Shown: positions 50,202-58,434 of the stretch, piece by piece
Position numbering within the stretch: the first letter of the stretch is position 1
Layout of the letters: each line of letters starts with the position of its first letter
Origin: Agromyces sp. Marseille-P2726
Lineage (GTDB): Bacteria; Actinomycetota; Actinomycetes; Actinomycetales; Microbacteriaceae
NCBI RefSeq assembly: GCF_902809835.1
Contig: NZ_CADDWM010000013.1
Span: forward strand, 1-64,000
Direction of reading: 5' to 3'
Length of the DNA stretch: 64,000 nt
Notes under the pieces: model-generated
What the model was told of the DNA's origin: nothing
What the model saw: only the letters and a program-made list of their open reading frames with translations
The model's database searches: none
Position numbers and translations under genes: made by a program

Positions 50202-50645
50202 TCAGCGCAGAGCCGCCTTCAGCTCGTGGCCGTGCACGGTGAGCGCGTAGATCACGAGGACGTCGATCGCGAGCACGATCAGCGACCACCACGGCTGCAC
50301 GGGAATCAGGAACAGCTGCCCGATGGCGTTCAGGATCACGAGGATGATCGCCACCACTCGCGCCCACGTCGCCCCTGAGAACAGCGCGGCGCCGATCACG
50401 ACGAGCAGGATGCCGGTGATCAGGTGCCACCAGCCCCAGCCTTGGATGTCGAAGACGAACAGGGCGCCCTCGGGGCTCACGAGGTACGCGCTGTCGGGTT
50501 GGGCGAGCGCGATGAATCCGTACAGCACGTCGAAGCCGCCGGCGACGATCAACATGATCGCCGCGAACACGCCCCAGCCGACCCATCCGGTGACGCGGGT
50601 GTCTCCGCTGACGCGGGCGTCGCCGCTGACGCGGGTGTCGCTCAT
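50202..50645 (-). CDS. DUF7144-type four-helix membrane protein
   Basis: 147 aa from ATG 50643-50645. Four membrane helices: WGVFAAIMLIVAGGFDVLYGFIAL, the GWWHLITGILLVVIGAALF helix, ARVVAIILVILNAIGQLF and PWWSLIVLAIDVLVIYAL. The WGWWHL and WARVV motifs are typical of this actinobacterial family of unknown function. The N-terminal tail has three direct repeats (VSGDARVSGDTRVTG). It is followed closely by the dGTPase gene on the same strand. Confidence 0.8.
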   Translation of the reverse strand: MSDTRVSGDARVSGDTRVTGWVGWGVFAAIMLIVAGGFDVLYGFIALAQPDSAYLVSPEGALFVFDIQGWGWWHLITGILLVVIGAALFSGATWARVVAIILVILNAIGQLFLIPVQPWWSLIVLAIDVLVIYALTVHGHELKAALR

Positions 50646-50793
50646 GGGAATCCATCCTTCCGTACAACTGGGGACGCCCGGCGATCGCCGCGCGATGCTG
50701 CTGCGGCCACCGTAGGGCCCGCACGGATGCCGCGACATCACGCGAATCGGGTGAAACCGGCGCCTTCGGCGCCAGGTGCGGGGCATCCGCTGG

Positions 50794-50823
50794 TTTTACT
50801 CCGCCTTCGGCGTCGCATACACT
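50794..50823 (+). promoter_or_regulatory. Putative promoter of the tRNA-Trp/secE/nusG unit
   Basis: TTTTAC (50794-50799) and TACACT (50818-50823) are 18 bases apart about 125 bases before the tRNA gene, on the only AT-richer patch of the 304-base gap between the DUF7144 gene and tRNA-Trp. Confidence 0.45.
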
Positions 50824-50949
50824 TGGTGGGGTTGTTGAAGTCAGCCAAGCTTGTCTGCGCCTATTTTCGGGCTTGATCCCCTGAAGAACGACGCAGGTTC
50901 GTGCTGTCGGAAACACCCCGCGGAGCTCCCGGTACGCCGGTCGTTCCAT

Positions 50950-51022
50950 AGGGCGGTGGCTCAATTGGTAGAGCAGCGGTCTCCAAAACCGCAGGTTGCA
51001 GGTTCGAGTCCTGTCCGCCCTG
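50950..51022 (+). tRNA. tRNA-Trp (anticodon CCA)
   Basis: 73 bases fold as a cloverleaf: 7-bp acceptor AGGGCGG (50950-50956) with CCGCCCT (51015-51021), D loop TCAATTGGTAGA, anticodon loop CTCCAAA with CCA, and T loop GGTTCGAGTCC. The CCA end is not encoded. It stands 40 bases before secE, the order found throughout the phylum. Confidence 0.97.
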
Positions 51023-51062
51023 CGAGCCGGCAGCGAATGTCGGCCCATCGAAAGGTGTACAG

Positions 51063-51338
51063 GTGGCACGGAAGATCGTCGACGAACCCAGCGAGGATGT
51101 CGTCGCCAACGCGAAGCGCGAACGCGCGGCGCGGCGCAACCCCTTCGCACGGATCGCCCTGTTCATCCGGCAGGTCATCGCCGAACTGAAGAAGGTCGTC
51201 ACGCCGACCCGCCGGGAGCTGTTGAACTTCACGGCCGTGGTGCTCGTGTTCGTCGTCATCATGATGGCGATCGTGTGGGGTCTCGACCAGCTCTTCAGCT
51301 GGCTGGTGCTGTTCGTCTTCGGAACGCCGGCGGGCTGA
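51063..51338 (+). CDS. secE: Preprotein translocase subunit SecE
   Basis: 91 aa, GTG start. A charged N-terminus is followed by the SecE signature RQVIAELKKVVTPTRRELLNFTAVVLVFVVIMMAIVWGLDQLFSWLVLF with a single membrane helix. It clamps SecY in the inner-membrane SecYEG channel. nusG follows 63 bases downstream. Confidence 0.95.
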   Translation: MARKIVDEPSEDVVANAKRERAARRNPFARIALFIRQVIAELKKVVTPTRRELLNFTAVVLVFVVIMMAIVWGLDQLFSWLVLFVFGTPAG

Positions 51339-51401
51339 TCCGGGCCGTTCGGTCCGAGGTCCGCGTCGGCGAAGGCGCACGAAGCAAAGGAATCGAGAGA
51401 A

Positions 51402-52328
51402 GTGTCAAAGTACGAGCGCGACGACGTCGACTGGGCCACCGCGGCAGAGCAGTCGTCCGAGGTCGACGAGGTCCAGGAGGGCGACACCGCGGAGCACGAC
51501 GAGGAGTCGGTCGAGCCGGCCGAGCAGCGTGCGGTGCACGTCGTCGACGATGAGGGCAACGACGTCGACCTCGATGCCGTCCTCGATGCGATGGCCGAGG
51601 CATCCGACCCCGAGGCCGACGCCGTGATCGACGACGCCCTCGACATCGACTCCGCCGACGAGGCCGAGGCGGCATTCGAGGCGGTCGTCGAAGAGGAGGA
51701 CACGGTCGTCGACCCCTACGAGGAGTTCCGCAACGAGCTGCGCTTCCTCCCGGGCAAGTGGTACGTCATCCACTCCTACGCCGGCTTCGAGCGCCGCGTG
51801 AAGGCGAACATCGAGCAGCGCCGTGAGTCGATGGCCATGGCCGACTACATCTACCAGGTCGAAGTGCCGATGGAAGACGTGGTCGAGATCAAGAACGGCC
51901 AGCGCAAGATGGTGACCCGCGTGCGGATTCCCGGCTACGTGCTGGTGCGCATGGACCTCAACGAGGAGAGCTGGTCGGTCATCCGCCACACTCCCGGCGT
52001 CACCGGGTTCGTCGGCAACGCGCACAACCCGACCCCCCTGCGCTTCGAGGAGGCCTTCGGCATGCTGAAGAGCCTCGTCGAGATCAAGGACGTCGCGCCC
52101 GCGAAGGGCGCGAAGGCAGGCGCCGCCGCCGGAGCAGCCCGCGCCATTCCGGCCGAGGTCGACTTCGAGATCGGCGAGACGATCACCATCAAGGACGGCT
52201 CGTTCGCGGGCCTTCCGGGCACGATCAGCGAGATCAAGCCCGAGAGCGGCAAGCTCACGGTGCTCGTGTCGCTGTTCGAGCGCGAGACCCCCGTCGAGCT
52301 GAGCTTCGACCAGGTCACCAAGCTGTAG
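51402..52328 (+). CDS. nusG: Transcription termination/antitermination factor NusG
   Basis: 308 aa. The N-terminal ~110 residues are a long acidic actinobacterial extension ([15 protein letters not shown], repeated Asp/Glu-Ala). The core NGN domain begins [26 protein letters not shown] and includes [32 protein letters not shown]; the KOW domain is [52 protein letters not shown]. It couples RNA polymerase with the ribosome and Rho. The usual partner rplK is displaced by an IS110 element and repeats. Confidence 0.96.
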   Translation: MSKYERDDVDWATAAEQSSEVDEVQEGDTAEHDEESVEPAEQRAVHVVDDEGNDVDLDAVLDAMAEASDPEADAVIDDALDIDSADEAEAAFEAVVEEEDTVVDPYEEFRNELRFLPGKWYVIHSYAGFERRVKANIEQRRESMAMADYIYQVEVPMEDVVEIKNGQRKMVTRVRIPGYVLVRMDLNEESWSVIRHTPGVTGFVGNAHNPTPLRFEEAFGMLKSLVEIKDVAPAKGAKAGAAAGAARAIPAEVDFEIGETITIKDGSFAGLPGTISEIKPESGKLTVLVSLFERETPVELSFDQVTKL

Positions 52329-52360
52329 CCCGTTCCGGTCGTCGAGTAGCGCCGCGCGAA

Positions 52361-53683
52361 TTCCGGTCGATGGTCCTATGGATGTCAATTCTTGGTGAGG
52401 TCGGTTTTGAGGTCGTTGAAGACTTGGCGGGCGACGTAGCGTTTCAGGGCGCGGATGGTGTCGCGTTTTGAGAGGCCTTCGGTGAGTCTTCGGGTGATGT
52501 AGGCGCGGGTGTCGGGGTCGTTCTTCATCCGGCCGATGATGATCATGTGCAGCGCTCGGTTGGCTTGCCGGTCGCCGCCGCGGTGCAGTCGCATCCGGTG
52601 GGTTTGTCCGGACGATACTGGGACGGGTGCGGCTCCGCAGAGTCTGGCGAATGCGGCGTCGCTGGTGATCCGGTCGATGTTCTCGGCGGCGGTGATCAGG
52701 AACTGGGCGGTGGTGTGGACGCCCAGCCCGGGACGAGCGAGCAGAGTTGGTGCGGTCGCCGTGGTCAGGGCGCGTAGTTCCTGATCTGCGGCGGTGATCT
52801 CGTCGTTCAGGGCGGCGACGCGGTGACGTTTCAGGGCATGCTCGGCTGCGTGTGCCGGATCGGCGTACCGCCCGGTGTCGGGTTGGAGTGCGGCCGCGTG
52901 TTTCGCGATCGTGGGCAGGCTGAATCGGCGGAGTTGTTCCCGTAGCGGGGTGGGCGCGGTAACGAGGAGGTCCTTGATCTGGTTCAACGCCTGCGTGCGG
53001 GACTTCACCGCGGAATTCCGCACCAATGTCAGCATCCGGATCGATTCGATGACACCGGTGGTGTCCTTCGGGATCGCGGTCGCCATCCCGGCGAGGACTT
53101 TCTGCGCGGCAGCGATCGCGTCGCTGCGGTCGTCCTTGCCGCGTCGGGCGCGGGTGGCCTTGTCGGTGGTGTTCACTTGGAGGACGTGGATCCCTGCACC
53201 GGTCAGCGCCCGAGTCAAGCCGGCACCGTACGAGCTGGTCAGCTCGACCCCGATCCGGTCGATGATCCCGTACGAGCCGGCCCAGTCCACCAGTGCCTGG
53301 TAACCGGCCGGCGTCGCCGGGAACGCGGCGTCGCCTTCGAGCCGGCCGTTCAGATCAAGCACTGCCGCGTGATGGGTGTCCGTGTGCGTATCGACACCGA
53401 CGACGACAGTCGTGCCCGGGACGGGCGCGTTCGGGGTGGGTAGCATGATGGGTGTCTCCTCTCGAGTGATCGATCGGATGACCGCACCGGGCCGGGCGGA
53501 CAAGACATTGAAGAGTCGGCGGACAGGGTCCTATTAGGTCACATCCCACGCCCGGCCCGGTCTCCCGAACCGACGTGATCGACAAGCCCCGAGCAGGGCC
53601 GACAAATCGGCCGAATGACATCACAACGAGTCCGTCGAGTAGCAGGTCAGACCCAGTCCGAGACCGCCACCACCATTCTCAAT
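52361..53683 (-). mobile_element. IS110-family insertion sequence (boundaries approximate)
   Basis: About 1.3 kb containing one intact transposase gene on the minus strand. It is bounded by identical 20-nt copies of the chromosomal dyad repeat: GTCGAGTAGCGCCGCGCGAA at 52341-52360 and again at 53684-53703, so the proposed element is the DNA between them. Typical IS110 elements lack inverted terminal repeats, and none is seen here. The 5' non-coding side (53447-53683, about 237 bases) is long enough to encode the bridge RNA known from IS110 elements. The octamer GGTCCTAT occurs near both ends (52372-52379 and 53527-53534). Exact ends cannot be fixed without an empty-site comparison. Confidence 0.6.
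52385..53446 (-). CDS. IS110-family transposase (DEDD recombinase)
   Basis: 353 aa from ATG 53444-53446, with AGGAG upstream; it is full-length and undamaged. N-terminal DEDD domain: VVVGVDTHTDTHHAAVL with the first Asp (residue 19), the Glu in IGVELTSSYGAGL, and the KDDRSDAIAAA acidic pair. The C-terminal Tnp_20 domain has LARPGLGVHTTAQFLITAAENIDRI and VSSGQTHRMRLHRGGDRQANRAL with the catalytic Ser. Such recombinases are guided by a bridge RNA. Base composition is somewhat less GC-rich than its neighbours (for example the 52385-52560 segment), consistent with acquisition. Confidence 0.93.
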   Translation of the reverse strand: MLPTPNAPVPGTTVVVGVDTHTDTHHAAVLDLNGRLEGDAAFPATPAGYQALVDWAGSYGIIDRIGVELTSSYGAGLTRALTGAGIHVLQVNTTDKATRARRGKDDRSDAIAAAQKVLAGMATAIPKDTTGVIESIRMLTLVRNSAVKSRTQALNQIKDLLVTAPTPLREQLRRFSLPTIAKHAAALQPDTGRYADPAHAAEHALKRHRVAALNDEITAADQELRALTTATAPTLLARPGLGVHTTAQFLITAAENIDRITSDAAFARLCGAAPVPVSSGQTHRMRLHRGGDRQANRALHMIIIGRMKNDPDTRAYITRRLTEGLSKRDTIRALKRYVARQVFNDLKTDLTKN

Positions 53684-53930
53684 GTCGAGTAGCGCCGCGC
53701 GAAGCGCGACGCGTATCGAGACGCGGTGAGCAGGTCTCGAGACGTCACCGGTCTCGATACGCGTGCCACTGCGTGGCTCGCTACTCGACCACCGGGGGTG
53801 CCACTGCGTGGCTCGCTCCTCGACCACCGGGCGTGCTGCTCGACCACCGGGCGTGCCACTGCGTGGCTCGCTACTCGACCACCGGGGCGTGCTGCTCGAC
53901 CACCGGGCGTGCTGCTCGACCGCCGAACGT
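53684..53930. repeat. Repeat cluster between the IS110 element and rplK
   Basis: Begins with the element's right-hand GTCGAGTAGCGCCGCGCGAA copy and a GCGCGACGCGTATCGAGAC terminus, then at least three units of GTGCCACTGCGTGGCTCGC with CTACTCGACCACCGGG, and short CGTGCTGCTCGACCACCGGG units. These are inserted between nusG/IS110 and the rplK promoter region. The 53447-54045 gap has no gene. TACTAT at 53935-53940 may be the rplK -10. Confidence 0.9.
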
Positions 53931-54045
53931 CCGCTACTATTGACAGGTTGTGCTCTCGCGCACGACGAGACCACCGCAGCCCGGATCCGCCGGAACCTGC
54001 GGGAGAGTGCCCCGATCGGGGCGTTCGAACAGAAAGAGAGAAATC

Positions 54046-54474
54046 ATGGCACCGAAGAAGAAGGTCACTGGTCTGATCAAGCTTCAGATCAACGCCGGCG
54101 CCGCGAACCCGGCCCCGCCGATCGGCCCGGCCCTGGGTCAGCACGGCGTGAACATCATGGAGTTCTGCAAGGCCTACAACGCGGCGACCGAGTCGCAGCG
54201 CGGCAACGTGATCCCCGTCGAGATCACCGTCTACGAAGACCGCTCGTTCACCTTCATCCTGAAGACCCCGCCCGCCGCCGAGCTCATCAAGAAGGCCGCC
54301 GGCGTCGCCAAGGGTTCGGGTGTTCCGCACACCACCAAGGTCGGCAAGCTCACGCAGGCCCAGGTCCGCGAGATCGCCGAGGCGAAGATGGTGGACCTCA
54401 ACGCCAACGACGTCGACGCGGCGTCGAAGATCATCGCCGGCACCGCTCGCTCGATGGGCATCACGGTCGAGTAA
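54046..54474 (+). CDS. rplK: 50S ribosomal protein L11
   Basis: 142 aa, with AAAGAGAG before ATG. L11 signature: [53 protein letters not shown] and the C-terminal [23 protein letters not shown]. It binds the GTPase-associated centre of 23S rRNA and is needed for the stringent response by RelA-type enzymes. rplA follows after an unusually long 149-base gap that contains one copy of the dyad repeat. Confidence 0.97.
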   Translation: MAPKKKVTGLIKLQINAGAANPAPPIGPALGQHGVNIMEFCKAYNAATESQRGNVIPVEITVYEDRSFTFILKTPPAAELIKKAAGVAKGSGVPHTTKVGKLTQAQVREIAEAKMVDLNANDVDAASKIIAGTARSMGITVE

Positions 54475-54482
54475 TCGGCTCC

Positions 54483-54530
54483 CGCCGGGTCTCGATACGG
54501 CGCTTCGCGCCTACTCGACCACCGGACGCG
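54483..54530. repeat. Single dyad-repeat copy between rplK and rplA
   Basis: GGGTCTCGATACGGCGCTTC then GCGCCTACTCGACCACCGGA: the same element as the other clusters, one copy. In most bacteria these two genes are separated by only a few tens of bases. Confidence 0.85.
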
Positions 54531-54623
54531 GATGCCCCAACCGAGGCATCCGACCTTCAGAACTCTCATTCGTGGCAGCGCCCGCCAGGCGCAGATGACC
54601 ACACTCTCTCAAGGAGAACCAAC

Positions 54624-55313
54624 ATGGCACAGAAGTCCAAGGCCTACCGGGCCGCGGCCGAGAAGATCGAGGCCGGCAAGTACTACACCCCGTCCGACGC
54701 CGTCGCGCTGGCGAAGGAGACCGGGTCGGCGAAGTACGACTCCACGGTCGAGGTCGCGCTGAAGCTCGGCGTCGACCCCCGCAAGGCCGACCAGATGGTG
54801 CGCGGCACCGTCATCCTCCCGCACGGCACCGGCAAGACGGCGCGTGTGGTCGTGTTCGCGACCGGTGCCGCTGCCGAGGCCGCGATCGCCGCGGGCGCCG
54901 ACGAGGTCGGCGGCGCCGAGCTCATCGAGAAGGTGGCCGGCGGCTACACCGCGTTCGACGCGGCCGTGGCCACCCCCGAGCTCATGGGCCAGGTCGGCCG
55001 TCTCGGCAAGGTGCTCGGTCCGCGCGGGCTCATGCCGAACCCCAAGACCGGCACGGTGACGCCGAACCCGGCCAAGGCCGTCGAAGACATCAAGGGCGGC
55101 AAGATCGAGTTCCGCGTCGACAAGCACGCCAACGTGCACTTCGTCGTCGGCAAGGCCTCGTTCTCAGAGGACCAGCTCAACGACAACCTCAGGGCCGCCC
55201 TCGAGGAGGTCGTGCGCCTCAAGCCGTCGAGCGCCAAGGGCCGCTACATCCAGAAGGGCGCGGTGTCGACCACGTTCGGCCCGGGCATCCCGCTCGACGT
55301 GAACGCGATCTGA
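54624..55313 (+). CDS. rplA: 50S ribosomal protein L1
   Basis: 229 aa, with AAGGAG eight bases before ATG. L1 signature: [51 protein letters not shown] and [16 protein letters not shown]. It forms the L1 stalk and represses its own operon in several bacteria. A strong terminator follows. Confidence 0.97.
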   Translation: MAQKSKAYRAAAEKIEAGKYYTPSDAVALAKETGSAKYDSTVEVALKLGVDPRKADQMVRGTVILPHGTGKTARVVVFATGAAAEAAIAAGADEVGGAELIEKVAGGYTAFDAAVATPELMGQVGRLGKVLGPRGLMPNPKTGTVTPNPAKAVEDIKGGKIEFRVDKHANVHFVVGKASFSEDQLNDNLRAALEEVVRLKPSSAKGRYIQKGAVSTTFGPGIPLDVNAI

Positions 55314-55330
55314 GCTCACTGCGGCATCCG

Positions 55331-55360
55331 AAGGGCCCGCCGGTTCACCGGTGGGCCCTT
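55331..55360 (+). terminator. Rho-independent-like terminator after rplA
   Basis: AAGGGCCC, G, CCGGT pairs with ACCGG, T, GGGCCCTT around a two-base loop, one mismatch only. TTCGTCGTC follows. It closes the secE-nusG-rplK-rplA transcription unit and may also stop the convergent small gene. Confidence 0.8.
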
Positions 55361-55378
55361 CGTCGTCGGTGCGCGGGC

Positions 55379-55618
55379 TCAGGCGCGGTCGTCGGGCTCG
55401 TCTGCGAGGTCGATCTCCTCGCCCGCGAGGTCGTTCTCGGCGAAGACGGGCTCCTGCTCGCGCGGTGAGCCGCCGGTCGGCCCGTCATTGCCGTCGCCCG
55501 CGCCGGCCCAGACCGTCTCACCGGCGACGGCATCATTCACCACCGTCTCCTCCCAGCGCTCCTCGTCCTCGATACCGAGATCGTCGTCGAGGCTGAAGTC
55601 ATCGTCACGTTCGGTCAT
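55379..55618 (-). CDS. Small acidic protein of unknown function
   Basis: 79 aa from ATG 55616-55618, with GGAGGAGACG upstream. It is extremely acidic (DDDFSLDDDLGIEDEERWEETVV, ending DLADEPDDRA) and probably disordered. No family recognised. It converges on rplA and is followed by the rplA terminator. A longer frame start at 55672 has no ribosome site. Confidence 0.65.
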   Translation of the reverse strand: MTERDDDFSLDDDLGIEDEERWEETVVNDAVAGETVWAGAGDGNDGPTGGSPREQEPVFAENDLAGEEIDLADEPDDRA

Positions 55619-55717
55619 GGCGTCTCCTCCGGGTCGGGTTGCATCCGCCCAGTCAACGGTGTGCGGGTCCACGACGGAACGGCCTTGACAGGCTCGTGCG
55701 ACCTCGCTCGACGTTCG

Positions 55718-56497
55718 TCACCGGCGATCCGCGAGGAACGCGGCGACACGGGCTGCGAGCTCGGGTCCGGCACAATCATGGCCTGCACCATCGATCTCGG
55801 CGAAGCGGGCGTCGGGCATCGCTGCGACGATCGCGAGCGACGCCGATCGTGGGCTCCGAGCGTCTTCGCTGCCTCGCACGACGAGGGTCGGCACGTTGAT
55901 GGCGGGGAGCGCCTCACGCAGGTCCAGGCTGAGCGTGCGCAGCAGAACTCTCGTGGTCGACGGGCGCCAGTCGGCGAGCAGGCTGCGCGTGAGCTCCCGC
56001 CGCCGGGGGTCGGAACCGGGGGCGTAGACCGAGTCGAGGAACGACTCGGCCCACTCGTCGACCGGCGTCTCGATCGTGGCCTCGGCGGGGCGAATGCGCT
56101 CGGCGAGCGCCCCCGGGTCGCGGGATCCCGCCCATCCGGCATACGCGCCGACGAGCACGAGTCCGCCGATCGCGCTCGGGTGGTCGCGCGCCGCGACCAA
56201 TGCGAGCACCGACCCGAGCGAGAGTCCGAGGAGGACCGGGCGGCGCAGGCCGAGTGCCGCGATGAACCCCGCCACGGCGTCGGCCCAGTCGCGGTCCTCC
56301 CATGTTTCGGGCACATCCGCGGAACCGCCGCAGCCCGGCGCGTCCCAGGCGATCACGTCGGCGTACGCCGCGAACCGCGCGAGCTCGGGACCCCATGCCC
56401 GGGAGTCCTCGAACGCGCCGTGCAGCAGGAACAGCTCGGGGCCCGATCCAGCGCGTCGGTACGTGATGCGGAGGCCAGCGACATCGACGGCGTCCAT
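55718..56497 (-). CDS. Alpha/beta-fold hydrolase
   Basis: 259 aa from ATG 56495-56497; the frame is open far upstream but only as antisense of a regulator gene. Oxyanion block LFLLHGAFEDSRAW, a DAPGCGGSADVP strand, nucleophile elbow GLSLGSVLAL with Ser, and a late GAGHDCAGPELA with His. The Asp of the triad lies in VVRGSEDARSP. Typical of small esterases/haloalkane-dehalogenase-like enzymes. Substrate unknown. It is monocistronic and convergent with nothing close. Confidence 0.85.
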   Translation of the reverse strand: MDAVDVAGLRITYRRAGSGPELFLLHGAFEDSRAWGPELARFAAYADVIAWDAPGCGGSADVPETWEDRDWADAVAGFIAALGLRRPVLLGLSLGSVLALVAARDHPSAIGGLVLVGAYAGWAGSRDPGALAERIRPAEATIETPVDEWAESFLDSVYAPGSDPRRRELTRSLLADWRPSTTRVLLRTLSLDLREALPAINVPTLVVRGSEDARSPRSASLAIVAAMPDARFAEIDGAGHDCAGPELAARVAAFLADRR

Positions 56498-56665
56498 GAC
56501 GCCGACCGTACTCCTCCGGTGCGGGGCCGGAAATGGCATGGCGGTCGGGCGGATGCATCGGATGCCGCGTGGTTGCGGCGCTATCGGGCCGGCGGTACGT
56601 TTCGCGGAGGATGACGGGCGCTCGCCTGCCCGGCCCGAGTGGCGCGCGCTCGCCGAGGGAGCGAC

Positions 56666-58306
56666 ATGAGCTCGTCGGGTGCACTCGACCTCGGCCGGTC
56701 CGCGGCCGCGGAGCGACGGTGGGCCGATGCGTACGACCGCCTCACCGAGGCGGAAGCGGAGGCGACCGGGTCGCAGGAGCGAGCATTCACAGGGGCCGAC
56801 CTCGAACTGCTCGCGACCGTCGCGACCCTCCGCGGGCGGGCGCCCGAGGGCACGGACATCCTGACCCGAGCTCACGAGGCGTACCTCGCCGAGGACGATG
56901 CCGTCGGGGCGATCCGCACCGCCGGATGGATCGCCATCGCCCTGATCCAGCTCGGCGAGTTCGCGCGAAGCAGCGGCTGGGTCGCCCGGGGGCAACACCT
57001 CGTCGAGGAGCTGTCCGAGCCGAGTTCCGTCGTGGGGCTCGTTCAGGTGACCCCTGCGCTCGCGAAGGTGTTCGCGGGCGAGATCGCCGAAGCGACCAGC
57101 GCCTTCGAGGAGATCGCTGCGATCGCCACGCGCTTCCGTGACCGGGAATTGGGTGCGTTGGCCGCATTCGGGCTCGGCCAATGCCTGCTCGCCGCGGGAG
57201 CGAGCGGGCCCGGGTTCTCCCGACTCGATGAAGCCATGGTGGCGGTGACGGCCGGCGAGGTCTCCCCGGTTCCGTCCGGAATCATCTACTGCGGCGTCGT
57301 CGGGGCCTGCCACATTGCCTTCGACCTCAAGCGTGCGCTCGAGTGGACGGCCGCCCTCGACCGGTGGTGCCGCGCCCAGTCGCAGCTCGTCGCGTTCACC
57401 GGCCAGTGCCACGCGCATCGGGCGGCACTCTTCCTCGTGCACGGGGCGTGGGACGAGGCATCCGCCGCCGCGGAGCTGGCGCAAGCGCGGCTTCAGGCCG
57501 GCGACTTCGACGCGGCTTTCGGCGCGAACTACCAGCGCGCGGAGCTGCACCGCCTGCATGGCGAGTTCCCGGCCGCGGAGCAGTACTACCAGCGGGCGGG
57601 CCAGACGCCGTGGGAGCCGCAACCGGGCCTTGCGCTGCTGCACCTCGCCGAAGGGAACGCGAAGCTCGCGCAGTCGATGATCCGGCGCAGTGCGGGCGGT
57701 TCCGATGAGGGGACGCGCCGCAGCCTCCTGCCGGCGATCGTCGAGATCGAGGTCGCAGCCGGTGACCTCGAAGCGGCTCGTCGCGCCGCCGACGAGCTCG
57801 CCGCGCTCAGCAGGGCGGCGCCGACCCCGATGCTGACCGCGCTGGCCGCTTCCGCGCGCGGGCAGGTGCTGTTGGCAGAAGGCGATGCCGCCGCCGCGTT
57901 CACGGCGCTCCGAGATGCTCACACTGCCTGGCGTTCGCTCGACGCGCCCTACCACGCGGCACGGTGCCGCGTGCTCATCGGCCGCGCCGTGCGCGAACTC
58001 GGAGACGATGAGGCCGCGGCCGCGGAGTTCGACGCCGCACGCGTCACCTTCACGGAGCTCGGTGCCGCCCCCGCGCTCGCCGAGCTCGCCGCGCTCGTCG
58101 GCGCCGATCGAGTGGGCCCGCTCACCGACCGCGAGGTCGAGGTGCTGCGGCTGGTCTCGACCGGCCTGACGAACCGGGACGTCGCCGGGCGGCTCTCGCT
58201 CAGCGAGAAGACCGTGGCGCGGCACCTCAGCAACATCTTCGGCAAGCTGGGCATCTCGTCGCGAGCCGCCGCCACGGCGTACGCGTACGAGCACGGGCTG
58301 GTCTGA
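56666..58306 (+). CDS. LuxR-family regulator with TPR-like N-terminal region (first paralogue)
   Basis: 546 aa from ATG 56666, with GAGGGAGC upstream. The first ~470 residues are repeated helical pairs (for example AAAERRWADAYDRLTEAEAEA, ELHRLHGEFPAAEQYYQRAGQTPWEPQPG) like tetratricopeptide repeats. The C-terminal LuxR domain is LTDREVEVLRLVSTGLTNRDVAGRLSLSEKTVARHLSNIFGKLGISSRAAATAYAYEHGLV. There is no receiver or ATPase domain. A paralogue with nearly identical C-terminus lies at 59.1 kb. Likely a sensor of a protein or peptide through the TPR part. Confidence 0.85.
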   Translation: MSSSGALDLGRSAAAERRWADAYDRLTEAEAEATGSQERAFTGADLELLATVATLRGRAPEGTDILTRAHEAYLAEDDAVGAIRTAGWIAIALIQLGEFARSSGWVARGQHLVEELSEPSSVVGLVQVTPALAKVFAGEIAEATSAFEEIAAIATRFRDRELGALAAFGLGQCLLAAGASGPGFSRLDEAMVAVTAGEVSPVPSGIIYCGVVGACHIAFDLKRALEWTAALDRWCRAQSQLVAFTGQCHAHRAALFLVHGAWDEASAAAELAQARLQAGDFDAAFGANYQRAELHRLHGEFPAAEQYYQRAGQTPWEPQPGLALLHLAEGNAKLAQSMIRRSAGGSDEGTRRSLLPAIVEIEVAAGDLEAARRAADELAALSRAAPTPMLTALAASARGQVLLAEGDAAAAFTALRDAHTAWRSLDAPYHAARCRVLIGRAVRELGDDEAAAAEFDAARVTFTELGAAPALAELAALVGADRVGPLTDREVEVLRLVSTGLTNRDVAGRLSLSEKTVARHLSNIFGKLGISSRAAATAYAYEHGLV

Positions 58307-58434
58307 CGCGGCCGACGCGGCCGGTCGGTGCGGGCCCCAGGGCAGCCTGCATACAATGACCCATCCGGCCCGATCCGGAAAATGGGATGTTCGGTCGACG
58401 CGGCCGGATCCATGCCGCGCCTACCGTCGTGGTC

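Noticed and set aside
52385..53446. Transposon cargo or resistance gene carried by the IS110 element
   Set aside because: Only the transposase gene fits between the flanking repeats.
53684..53930. CRISPR array or tandem-repeat gene
   Set aside because: Units of unequal length, no unique spacers, and no frame with a ribosome site or family signature.
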